Source of the DNA: Archegozetes longisetosus
Lineage: Eukaryota > Arthropoda > Arachnida > Sarcoptiformes > Trhypochthoniidae
Length of the DNA: 64,000 nt
Assembly (NCBI GenBank): GCA_018873245.2
Contig: JAEMBT020000007.1
Location: 7,657,129-7,721,128, forward strand
Direction: 5' to 3'
In this document: piece by piece, positions 1 to 11,651 of the stretch
Numbering within the stretch: the stretch's first letter is position 1
How the letters are laid out: each line of letters opens with the position of its first letter
Notes under the pieces: model-generated
The model's input: only the letters and a program-made list of their open reading frames with translations
Databases searched by the model: none
Told to the model about the DNA's origin: nothing
Position numbers and translations under genes: made by a program

Positions 1-3000
1 GACATCGTCAAAAGACTTCAGATAGAACTAATGCGACAAGTGTGATGAGTGTGATGAGTGTGATGAGTATAATATGTGACATAACTGGTACGGGTAGACT
101 GTGGGCAGTAGTTGTTTACTCCTGAATATAAGATCGGTTGCTGCCTAAAGTTTTTGTATGTTTTGTATAATTCACTATTTATGTCCTTGTAATGAACGCC
201 TAAAGGGAAGGATGTATGAGTGTTTTGATGGTCAAGGATTTGATGCCATTGGCTAACCTTGGATTGATTGAATGTATTTTATATTTGACAGCTTTCTTTC
301 ATTTAGTAGCAATAAGCGTCTCATTAATGATCATATTAAGTAAAATTAGTGCTCACAATTGAGGAAAAGTGAAAGTTTAATAATGAGACGCCAGACATTT
401 CTTATAAATAATTAAACAATTACTGAACAAAAACTGATTCCTAACTTGACGCTTTGTTCAGTGCCTTTACTTTTAGCATTAGATTAACTAAATTCCGATT
501 CAATCGATGATTGCCACAATTGAATTAATAGTACGATAATGATTAGTTTGAGTTTCCTAACTTCAATTTATAACTTCAAATAGAATAGAAATTAAACTTA
601 TACGAAAAGAAAAGCAAAACTTGATTTTTTCATAACATCGTAACATTGAAGTGGATTTGAGAATGCTTTGGAAGTACTTGTAAGCATCAAACATTGTTTT
701 CGAAAATACCACTTATTGTATGAACGTAAACACTATGCTCGAAACAATTGTCTAAACAAAATTCGTAGATACTATATATCCTTATGTGTAAAGCATTAAA
801 TCTTCAAAAACCTTAACTACCAGTCAATTGAATCAATAGATAAGCTTTAATAAAATACAAATTAATGTGAATTTAAATATCGTCTCTTCATTTCAACTGA
901 TAAGTAATTACTGATTTTTGAGTTACTGACCAAAATGATAACCATTATGACTATCGGTATTTTAAAGGCTGCGGTAAAGTCTTTCAATGTTATCTTTAAA
1001 TGCTATACATTTGATTTTGTTCAGACAGTTGTTTCAGGCATAGCACAGAACTTCTCGTAAGAGTATGAGTTTGCACTCAACAGTTAGTTTTGATAATACC
1101 GAACGTTTTTGTTAATCTTTAAAAATAACATTTTGAACCTTCAAAAACGAATTCTCAATCCAAACAACTTATAAGTGATATTTCAAACCATTAAAAACAA
1201 GTCAGTCATTTTCCACCAAATCGAAAGCATTTTTTGTTTTGACAGTATTGTCAATCAATTCTTTTATAATAACAATCTTTATATAAAGACACTTAACTGT
1301 TATTACATTTAATTGAATATGGATCAAAATGGTCTTATCTGGTCATTTGGCTCGAATACTATTGAGACAAAAGCATGCTTTCGATTGAACAGAAAACAAC
1401 TGACTTTCACTGTGCATCACGTAAGTTGCTTGGATTACGAATTAGTTTTTCAACATTGAAAGTTTCATATTTAAAGATTAACGTAAGTTTAAGTGCTATC
1501 AGGATTGACTATTGAGTGCAAACTACACACTCGTGAAAAGCATTGTACAGTTATAAATACAGATTGTTTTCAATTTTGTTGACTGACAATTAGCGTGTGA
1601 TTTATTAATAAAAATCTCTTCCGTCTCAGATCCAATCGTTGCAAATATTAATTAAGTCATAAAATTACAAATAAACATATGAGCCAATCGACAATTGCTT
1701 AATTTTTGAGCTAAAATTTTTGATTAATCTTTTAGTAGAAGCAATAAAGTAATCTTTATATGGTATGTGACATTAACTTCTAATCTAACTTAACTTTCAA
1801 ACTAAGGTAAAATAGTGAAAACTTTTAGATTAGAATATTTTAGTCAGACGTGAACTAAATTGCACACCGATTTGAAATTTGATATTTTAAAACAAACTGT
1901 TAACAATCAAATTTAATATTGTAGATCAGTATTTGCAAATGGCAATTAAATACTTTACAACATATTTTGAAAACCTTGCCCATTATTTTGTGAACAAAAT
2001 TTTACACTTTTAATCTCATTCAAACATAATATCTAATATATAAAATCTGTAAATTGAGTCATATTAATAAGTTTTATAAATGAAAATTATAGTGTTTTTA
2101 AACAATAATCGAGAAATAACATAATTTCTCTTTGACTTGCTTAATAAGAACTTTGTTCATAAGTTGCACCTGATAGATGGGTCATATTTTAAAAATCCTA
2201 CTCAATAACTCAGTTTAGAATTAACAATACATGTCATATAATAGTAAAATTGAAATCTAAACAAACTTCATTTTAACAAGCTTGAATTTATTATCTTTTG
2301 TAAGAAACAATTTCAGCACGACTCCTTTCCATGTTTGATTGTCCGAAATACGCGTTGCAATAATCTTGCGAATCAATTTTTCCTTCAAATCAAATTTTAG
2401 GTAAAACAGTAGTTCAATTCTATTAGAAATGATTGCGTGTTTAATAATCAAGTGTTTTCTAACCTTTTTTAACCTTTCACGTAGATTGGGGCCAAAAAAT
2501 ATTCGATTGAGAACCAATTACTACCACAGGAGTTCTTGATTGTATGTATTTAGTAGAAAGTGTGCATTGTTTCTCTGTAAAAATCATAGTTTAATATCAA
2601 TATTTTGAGATTATCATTTAAATTAAAGTACTAAATCTAAATATCCAGATGTCGTATGGTAAAAGCAAATTTGATATATTAAATAGATATGACCTCATTT
2701 CAATTATTTTACTCAAAGTTATTACTTTGAAACTCCTAAATTCTATTACAAAAATCACTGTTAAGTCCTTTTATACATAGTCTCTTTAATAAAAATAAGT
2801 TTTTCTCCAAGTTTCAAGAGTTTAGAATCGCAAAATTCAGAATGATATAACTTTTCAGTGGAATCTCAATCAACAAATATATTATATTGAAAAAAGACAA
2901 GAAAAGATCTCATTGTCTTGTGTTTGACGCTATCAATATATAATTTTTCATAACTTTCACTCTGTCGCATAGTATTAAGCGATTATATAACAGCAAATCT

Positions 3001-6000
3001 AATAATACAAACAATTGAAGAAACATATTGAGAATCTACCTTAACAGCCTTCACCTCAAACTTTGCATGAGATTTCTAAAGGTTGAATGCGTCATCATTT
3101 GAAAAATAGTAAAATTACTTCGTCAAATATTTAGTCATAAGAGAAAAGAGTTTTAATTAACTGAGCAAGTAATCATTTATTACTAATAGACAGCCGTTGG
3201 CATTTTTTCCATCGCTTTAGAATATCTGAAATGCCTGAGTGATTCGACAAAATTTTGTCGTCTTATCTCAAACTTTGAAAGTTGCCACAAAGAAAGAGGT
3301 GAATACGAATGAGAATAAGAAAGTTGATAAATCTCAAATCTAGAAACTGTTTGATTAGCTTTATGAGCCCTGTTAGCTAAAATAGATCTTCAAAATTAGG
3401 CTTCAATTATCTTTGGTCTCGGAGTATTTCATGTGTTTTGCAATAAGAAATAAGAAACGACTGAAATAACTAAGAACGAGACAGTTTTATGTTGGCCTCA
3501 TATTAGTCACTGATTTTAGACCAGAAAATCAAATGAGTTAAGTTATTACTATAAATGAATCTGAACTTTTATTTGCTCGTTTCTGGTCAAAATGAATCTA
3601 GCTCAACTCATTTGTTTCGTTCCTTGTTATATAAATATGTTTATGGTACGATTAAACTTTATCAAACTACTATATTATTAGGTTGTACTTGTATCGTAAA
3701 AATGAACGATTTTCAACTTTCGGTCTCATTTCAATTTTGCTCTCAGTTCTTCGTCAACATTTGACATAAAAAAATTGAATCAAATATTAAATCTATTCAA
3801 AATTGTCAAGCTGCGTCGAAAAAATCACAGGTTCAAGATGAAACATTTCATATTCCAGTAAAACATCGAATACGCAAACTATAATTCAAGGTGATTGTAT
3901 TTATGATTCTCGAGTTGGATTTTCATATTTTCTAAAAATATAAGAAAAACACATATTAGAAAGTCAGTCAATTTTGTGAATATTTTATTATTATTAGTCT
4001 ATTATGATGTCTAGTATGGTATCCGGCATAAAAGCTGGCAAAAAGTTTTTATCCACAAAAATTTGATACACATTGGTAAAAGCTTAATTATTGCCAAGCG
4101 GTAACATTTGTTCTTATATTTAAAAATTGTTATATTACAAAAAAATGTCACCATCTTATAGACCACATTAAAATGGTTTAACACCCAAATACCATATCGT
4201 TGAAAGACCTCACATAAAATGTTCAATAGCCTTTTAATTTATTTAATATGACGTTTTGCATCAAATTGAGTATGATTACAATTATTTAAATGAGAATTTA
4301 GGTTTAATATTGCAATTAGAGCTAGTTCCACTACAAATATCTCTTCAAAACTTCGGACGTTCACAGTTTTTAAACCTTCTCTATATACTGTTATTAAGTT
4401 CTATTCATTTTTAAAGATCTTAAGCTTTTTACAATGTTAGACTGAAAAAATTAAAGTGTTGACTTAGCTAAAAAATACTACAATCGAAAAAATATCGAGG
4501 TCTGATTTCCAACTGTTATCCTAACTTATTGATTAACTTTAAAAGTAACACTAAGTTCTAAATTTTCTGAAGTGAAATTTTTATGTTCAAATGTACATCA
4601 TAATTGATAAATCTTTTACATTGTATTGTTATGAACAATCAGGTAGACGCTATAATTAAGACAAGATTAAGATTTAAATACAGATAAAGTTTTTACCAAA
4701 TTTATGTCGCATACTATAAATGATTGGAAGTCAAGACTAAGCTAATTGTTTTTGCGTCTCACTTCAAATTTGAATCTAAAAGATACCCAAGAATTGCAAC
4801 GAAACGGAAATAACCTATGTTCAGAATTTTTGACTCAAATTGAAATTGAAGTTCAAGCTAAAAATGTGATAATTTGAAAAAAAGAATAATTTTTAATTAT
4901 GAAAAACAAAATTTTTAGCTAGCATGATCTTAGACGATATCCGTGATCTGAGAGAAGGTCATATTGAGATAATTGAAGTTTTGATAACAAAATAGTAATT
5001 ATTTAACGTTTAACGACAATATGATTCGTTTCTTTGTCGTCAAACCTTGGATTAAATCCAAAAATAAAGTGATTATATAACAATTAAGTACAACTAAACG
5101 CATCCAATAGAGTACCTTTGGTTTCATTTCTCTCAATATATTGAAAACTTGCATAAAATTGCCAAATACAACTGAAAACTTTGATCAAATTGTTAATTCG
5201 AATGCAAGTACGGTAATTAGATATGATTGAGTAAACGCTAAATATAGTTAATCAATCATTAAGTAGGATCAAATTTCAAAGAGTTCCTGTCTTAAAGAAG
5301 TAGTTCTCGAGTTTAGCGATACCGAACTGTCAATTGAATTATCGCTTTTGCCTTATTGAACCAACTTCGCCACTCGAGTCCATTCATTATTGTTCACTTT
5401 TGTGAAATGTTCTCGATTTTTACGATTTCGATAACTTGTTTTGATTTGCCCACCATTCATTAATATTTTATTTTTAACTTTACTCGATTTACGCGTAAAA
5501 ATTATTTCGAGTTCATCTCGTTTTACTCATTTTCATCCGATCTTCATATTTATTTAGATACTTTCATGAAATTTATCTCGTTCTTCGATCTAATAATAAT
5601 TTTTAATTATCTTAAGATTCCAGTAATCTTTAATTGGAAAATCAAAAGTTAATTACAGTTTAAGTAATTGACAGTTGCACTTACCTCAATTTATCTAACG
5701 TGTGAATTGCAATTAAAACTACCTCTTACGAAAGTTACGATGAATCAACCGAAAATCGATGGGGTGCTTTGTCAAAAGTATCGATTACAGAGAAAAACTT
5801 CATTATTGTTCTCAGTTAGAAATATGTGTTGACTATTTCGTAAGCTTTCACTATTGAGTAGCATAATGAGGAAATTTTTTTTGAGGAAAATTCATACATT
5901 CTATAATCCAATCAAAAATGAGTCAGTCATTTCATTCATAAGTCATTTATGTCTTTACTTAAATACCAATGATCTCATTCATGAGCCAATTGAGTCAAAT

Positions 6001-8292
6001 TCAACAGCAATTATGCTGCGAACAAATAGGTTAAAGATATTTATTAATCGATTCCCGTATCATAAAAGGGTTGATGGAGTAAATTGATCAGTTTGAAATC
6101 GCGATCAGTTTCGCATTGTTGTAATTATTGAAAGATTGAAAGTAAGAATGCCAACACTTCATCGAATGAAAGCTGAACAAAACATTTCAAAGGGGTACCA
6201 TAGCATCGTTTTGAGAATTATTTCCAATCAGTTTAATATCAAAAGAGGGAAACCGAATCATAAGGTTTGAATCTGCAGCTTTACACCTGCACTGATGGCT
6301 GGAGACATTGTCTGAAAGCTGAAGACTCCAGCGTAAAGCCGAGAACTGGCATCCCTAATTGGAAGAGGTTAATTCTCAAGAAGTAATAAGATGGTTTTGA
6401 ACTGATATTTTTTAAAGTTTAATATGGTACTTTTACAGTAATATAAACTTAATTGAAAGGTGGTCAAATTGCACTCTGAATTTTCAAATACTAAAGGAAT
6501 AATATGAAATGATCTAATTCCATATTAAGCTCCTTTTTTCTCACAGTTAAATAAATTGTTATTTCTCTCGGTTATGCAATAAATTGTTAGACAAACGAAA
6601 GCTTCGTTTAAAAACTAGAATGCTTGCTTGACTAAATCAAGTTAAATTTTACTTATTTCAAGGTAAAAATAAGATTTTTAAAAAATTATTTTCAAACAGT
6701 TATTTATAATTTTTTATAACAATAATTGCTATTATGATTACGCATCAAACCAAAACTTTTAAAATTCAGTTTTCAATGAAATTAAATCACCAGAGGCAAG
6801 AAGGCGGACAGAGTCACTGTGGAATTTTTTATTTTGAATTCAATTTAATATCATATTATTATGTTATGAGTTTATTAAAAGAGCAAAATAAAAGAAATGA
6901 GATCTATACTTTTCAGATACATTCAATCGGTTCAGTATTGAATCAATCAATTTGAATTGTATACTCTTATTTGAATAGTGAAGCACTTCCATTGTAGAAA
7001 CTCTTTTATTTATTTGCTATACCAGTCACAGAAAAAGTTTCTTTACAATAACTTTATGAAAATTATTGCAAATTTGCAGCCACTTCGTAGCTGAACTTAT
7101 CGTTAAACTGTTTGTACTCCTTTTCAATTTAAGACCATTTGGTCCATTTCAAGTTTTGCTATTGTCAATTGAAGAAGTGGTTTTTTCATATGCAATATCA
7201 AATTGAATGATCACTTAACGTATTATCAATCTTACTCTTATTTGGGCATTCCATTTGAGAGTAGTATCTGTGCAAAAATGTCATATAATTTAACGATTTC
7301 ATTTCAAGTTTTAAGTCAATCGAAGGCGAAACGAAATTTTCAATTTTTTTTATGTCAATAAAGTTGTTGATCGGATTTATATACAAATATTAAATAAATT
7401 ATATCTCTGATCAGTTATCTTTGAAATTTGATTCAAAAACTGTTTTGACAAATCATGTTTGCTCTCAATTTTTAAAACATTTTTCAAATCAATTATTCTA
7501 AATACAGAATGTTTTTCTTGTTTAACCGCAAACACTATCAATCTGAACAAATTTTTGGATTTAGTTCACACTCAATCGACTCTTGAACTGTCAATCTTAA
7601 TGGGATTTTGTTTAACCTAAACTAACCATTAATTACATGGAATTTCAGGGTTTTCAATAACCAAATTACGCCACTATTACGAAAAAAGCATTGAAAAAGA
7701 ATGATTAAGATTATTAAGATTATTAATTACATAGGGAGCCAGTGAAGGATTAGGGTATAAGTGATGTTATGTTTTTTGGTGCATTTGAGAAATTCAATCA
7801 ACTGCTTATCTGTTAGATTTACACATGTTTAAACTATAACTTGACCCTAATCCCACCGTTTCCAATGTGCATATCTTAACAATAATATTTGAAATATGAA
7901 TCCGAGTATTTCTCTTAACCTTCACTTTTTCGACCGCATCTTAAAAAATGGGTCAATCGTTACCTTCCAATTTCTGAAAATAAGATGAGTTGAAATTTAA
8001 TTGGCATAAAAAGTGATTGTAACCTTGAGATACAAAAGAATACCTGAAATATTAAGTGCAATAATTATAACAAAATCTAAATACTTCAACTTAATCTCTC
8101 ACTTATACTCCCAACTGACAATCATTGATATCTATATGCTTTCAAATTCTTCTTTGTATTCATAATCAATGAAATAATGCCAATATTTTTGTCAGCTATT
8201 CGTCATCTAAACTAAAAAACTCATATAACCAGTGTAAGAAGACTTAATTCGTTCATGATTTTGTAAGAAATGCATAATTCTGCTTTGAGTCA
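1..8292. other. Gene-poor AT-rich intergenic stretch
   Basis: No open frame in this stretch looks like a protein I recognise, and the longest frames (60-90 codons) have random-looking composition. It holds a short tandem array of a GTGATGAGT-like unit near 39-70 and a small GC-richer nested hairpin at 6278-6339. The rest is low-complexity A/T-rich DNA. It could contain distal regulatory DNA or 3' UTR of a gene lying before the window, but nothing visible proves either. Confidence 0.6.
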
Positions 8293-8442
8293 ATGATTAC
8301 TTATACGTCTATTGTCTTATTGATGGGAACCGCGACCTTCGGTAAAATAAAGGCCATAGAGGAGGAGTTCACTGACAAATGTATGAGAAATACCAAAATG
8401 AATGAACGGGCGAACCAGGAATGGAAATGTAAGTATCGTTAA
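8293..8442 (+). CDS. Possible small secreted peptide or orphan first exon
   Basis: This short open frame encodes 49 residues if read through. It starts with a hydrophobic, signal-peptide-like segment (MITYTSIVLLMGTATFG) followed by a charged region (KAIEEEFTDKCMRNTKMNE). A strong donor-like GTAAGT sits at 8430, so the frame may be the first exon of a longer secreted protein, with the 49-residue version only the read-through form. No good downstream partner exon is visible before the cuticle-like gene 170 bases on, so it may also be an exon remnant. The family is not recognised. The support is the signal-like start, the donor and the better codon balance compared with the flanks. Confidence 0.3.
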   Translation: MITYTSIVLLMGTATFGKIKAIEEEFTDKCMRNTKMNERANQEWKCKYR

Positions 8443-8525
8443 GTATCGTCATTTGGGTGGAATCTATCAATTCATGCCATTTGGGTGCGGACTTTGTGGC
8501 CTCGCGTCACAACTTAATTATTGCA

Positions 8526-8532
8526 TATAAAA
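8526..8532 (+). promoter_or_regulatory. TATA box of cuticle-like gene
   Basis: TATAAAA lies 84 bases upstream of the ATG at 8610. An arthropod-type initiator TCACTT at 8555-8560 has its A 31 bases from the start of the TATA box, which is the canonical spacing. Transcription would start near 8557, giving a 5' leader of about 53 bases. Confidence 0.7.
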
Positions 8533-8554
8533 GCCAACTCCAGTTTCAAACTTT

Positions 8555-8560
8555 TCACTT
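8555..8560 (+). promoter_or_regulatory. Initiator (TCACTT) of cuticle-like gene
   Basis: The sequence matches the arthropod TCA-type initiator and is correctly spaced from the TATA box at 8526. The predicted transcription start is the A at about 8557. Confidence 0.5.
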
Positions 8561-8609
8561 GTTTTGATTGATCTGAAGTATCAAACGAATCAACTCTAAC
8601 TCAACTAAA

Positions 8610-8943
8610 ATGGCAAACAAAGTCGTAAGTTCTCCTAGAGTTTCGTTTCTTACAGCTTCAAACTTTTGATTCAAACTTTTATAAATCTTTTCTATAGTTT
8701 GTTGTTCTTGCGATCGCTTTCGCATTCATTGCTGTCGTTTCAGCAATCGGTGGAGTGAAAGACATCCTCGGAAACTATTACGATTTGACAACTGGCCAAT
8801 ATTCGAGTTCATTGACTGGCCGAGTCTACAACACCGGATACCTTGGCGCTCCCGTCTTGGCTGCACCATTGGCTGCACACTTGGCCGCACCAGTTGCTTA
8901 TGCTCCTTACGGTTTGGGCTATGGACGTGTTTTGCTCCGATAG
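8610..8943 (+). CDS. Small secreted cuticle-like protein, two exons
   Basis: Coding exons are 8610-8624 (MANKV, then donor GTAAGT) and 8698-8943 (after TCTATAG), joined in phase 0 to give 86 residues. A signal peptide covers about residues 1-20 (MANKVFVVLAIAFAFIAVVS, followed by A). The mature part has a short polar segment with GNYYDLTTGQY and SSSLTGRVYN, then an Ala/Pro/Leu/Tyr-rich tail with repeated LAAP and APVAYAP elements ending GYGRVLLR. That tail resembles the low-complexity AAP repeats of many arthropod cuticle proteins, and a tiny first exon encoding only the start of the signal peptide is typical of such genes. No chitin-binding R&R motif is visible, so a structural or cuticular role is inference. 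TATA box, initiator and poly(A) signal all fit one compact gene. Confidence 0.82.
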
Positions 8944-9107
8944 ATTCCATACTTCATTAGTTGAATTCGCAGATCAGCCTAAATTCAAAATTCATTAGAT
9001 TCTAATAGTTTATAGATTCTTACTATGGCGGACTTAAAACCCGATTCAATGTAAATAATTTTGCTTTCAACTAAATTTGTTGACTGGAAAATGAATTTTT
9101 ACTAATG

Positions 9108-9113
9108 AATAAA
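9108..9113 (+). terminator. Poly(A) signal of cuticle-like gene
   Basis: AATAAA lies 165 bases after the stop codon, followed by a T/A-rich stretch. The next gene, ZDHHC3-like, converges on this point from the other strand; its stop codon is 574 bases further on. Confidence 0.6.
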
Positions 9114-9686
9114 AGTAGTTGTCATAAAATTATAACAAGTGGTTTTTTATTTGAAATTTCTGTTAAGTACATTTTAAATTAAGTTTGACTTTTCACAAAT
9201 GACGAAATGCAATCAGTGTTTATTAAATATTTGTTGAAATGCATGCAATTCAAAAATAATAAATAACTGAAACATGTTTATTATGCACAAAATTTTGAAT
9301 GTTGTATAACTGATAAACTTATTTTACACCCAAATTCGTAACAATCAAAGTTTCCAACACTTATATTATATCTCTGTTATAAATCATCGTTTTTTATATT
9401 AGAAAAACTAAAAAATATTAGATAATTCATCTTTTAAGCCATATTTCATAAATTGAGTTCAATCATTGTTCTTAGATTTAAAGCGTTGATTACTGGTTCA
9501 ATAGTACTCATATAGAAAATATTTCATTATTCAAATAGTATAAAAAATAAAACAAGAAAATTGTAATCAAACACATCTGGAAGTTTCAATGGTTTGCACG
9601 ATTGTTTTAATTAATTTAATGATAAATGGAAGGGTGACATGATGACTTAAATTGATTTTTTCAAAGGTGTCAATTTCAATTAAATG
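9114..9686. other. Convergent 3' spacer between cuticle-like gene and ZDHHC3-like gene
   Basis: No coding potential is seen. On the minus strand an AATAAA (plus-strand TTTATT at 9277-9282) could serve as the poly(A) signal of the palmitoyltransferase gene. The rest is A/T-rich. Confidence 0.4.
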
Positions 9687-11651
9687 TTATACTGCATAAG
9701 CGAAGTTAGTTTCTACTTTTCCGTTAACTACTCGAGTGAATGGAGAGAACCAATGAAGGCTGAAGCCTTTCCCAAAGACAGCTTTGAAGCTCTTCCAACT
9801 GTGCTGTTTGTGCCACTTTCCCGTTTCTTTCTTAAGCTGTTCGATCCCAGTCTCGTCGTGCCAAATGGCCTGCACTTGAACTCCAAACATGATCAAAGTG
9901 AATATTGCGAATAGAAGTGCTTCAAAGACTAGACAAACTAATAATATGATAGTCCACGGCGTTGGACTGTTAAGAGTTGTACCACTGATTGGGTCGAGGT
10001 ATGGTGTGCCACAATCTTTTATTGAAAACAAAAACAAGTCAATATAAATAATTGATTGGTCGATAGCATAAGCAAAATGTTCAGCTTTGACTTTATTCTC
10101 GCATCTCATTGTCACACACAGCACGAGATGCAACAATACAGTCAAGTAACAAAAATATAGCCAAATTTTCCATAACAATCTTATGAAAAATCAATAATAA
10201 AGTGAAATAATTGAATACTGGGATTTTTAATGACGAAAGTTATAATATCCATACTTTTCCAATCATTTTCGATACATTTGTAGAAGTGTGCGACAGACAT
10301 GATCAATGCGTGACACGATATCACAGCAATATATAACTGTCAATAAATAAGAATAAGACAGTGAAAAAACTAATTAAAATATCTGAAATGTGGTCAAAAG
10401 CTTACGGTAAACAAGACGAAAAACTTTTGATTGTTTTCTCCAACGCAGTTGTTGACCCAGGGACAGTGATCTGAAATGAAATCATCTCAGCTCATCACCT
10501 CTTATACAATAAGATCAAACTTACGGTCCATTTTGCGAATGCATCGCTGGCAAACACTGCAATGGTGCGCTCTCTCTGGTTTAATCGAACAACACTTTTG
10601 ACATTTGTATAATACTTGTCCTTCACTTAACCCCAATTGTTCGATTGCTTCCTTAGTGGCCGTTCCGCGCGGCACTGCACCCTATTTGCAGACAAAATAT
10701 TCATTATATATGATTTATTTTTAAAACAATTTTCGATTGCAATCGAATCGAAAGTTTAAATCTTTTTATCTGTTCTGTTAAGCATGTTTAAGATGAGAAT
10801 TAGTGTCTATTGAAGATCTAAACATCAACAAAATGTGAGCCAAACTTTAGATTCAAACTGAGATCAACTAGAGAGCTAACAAAACAAAATTGATTATCGA
10901 TTTAAAAAACTAAGAAAAATTTAAACTAATATAATCTGTTCATTTTGTTTTTGTGGTTTGTCAGAGAAAACAAACAAATGAATTAAAGGCCAAACAAATG
11001 GTTTGAAACATAAATGAATCTTAACTAACGTTGACCTTTAAATGCTTTCAAGTCCGACAACATTGAAGTTTTAGGAAAAGTTAATGAAAAGAGTGTCATC
11101 AAAAATAATAAAAGTTCAATAAATGTATATATTCCCAATGAATGGTAAAGGAGTTCAATTGAATCAGTTATTATGTTCGAATTTTTGGCCATTTCAAAAA
11201 TATTTCGTCATTTGTTTCTAAGTAATAGTGAATAGATTTGGAAAACTTGAAACAAATAAAAAAACCAAATTAAGAGACATTAAGAATATATAAATAATTG
11301 AATGAATGAGTGGACCAACGAATGAACCAATAAATAAATGATATAATACCGGATCAGTTAACATAGTCCTAAGATGTGAAGTGATAGCAAGAAAAGCGAG
11401 TAACTCAAATATAATTAAATTAACGGATTTGTAGATCAGGTTTTGTTCGGGAATAATGATGACAGTCAACACGACGTACTGCGCGAAGAGTATTAATAAA
11501 TATGTGAATAGAGCGCAAATGATACCTAAATATATGAATCAATTGATTAGATGGACCTGTTCTCAGATCGACATAAGTCTAAATTATTACCGCAAACGTC
11601 TTTCACGAACCAATACTTCCCTCCTAGACATCGGTTATGTAAATCTCTCAT
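9687..11651 (-). CDS. ZDHHC3: DHHC palmitoyltransferase, ZDHHC3/ZDHHC7 (GODZ) type
   Basis: Six coding exons: 11651-11591, 11525-11350, 10681-10525, 10470-10406, 10336-10255 and 10015-9687, all GT-AG and phase-consistent, giving 289 residues. Four membrane segments are visible, at about residues 22-44, 53-69, 149-171 and 202-228. The cytosolic Cys-rich domain runs from about 98 to 145 ([20 protein letters not shown]) into [10 protein letters not shown], with D131, H132, H133 and the acyl-accepting C134. [11 protein letters not shown] at about 234-244 and AVFG...FSLHWFSPF near the C-terminus are hallmarks of the ZDHHC3/7 group. These are Golgi S-acyltransferases that move palmitate from acyl-CoA to protein cysteines. 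Length is close to the usual ~300. The first ATG after an in-frame stop was taken as the start. The 11 residues before the conserved YWFVKDVCG are shorter than in vertebrates, so an upstream coding exon is possible. Confidence 0.95.

Noticed and set aside
1..45. In-frame tail DIVKRLQIELMRQV followed by stop at the window edge
   Set aside because: Fourteen codons are too few to tell a real final exon from chance, and no acceptor or family match is visible.
10016..10178. In-frame extension of the last ZDHHC3-like exon to an ATG at 10178
   Set aside because: The join from 10255 to 10015 has good splice sites and matches the family; the extension has no family similarity. A rare alternative isoform is not excluded.
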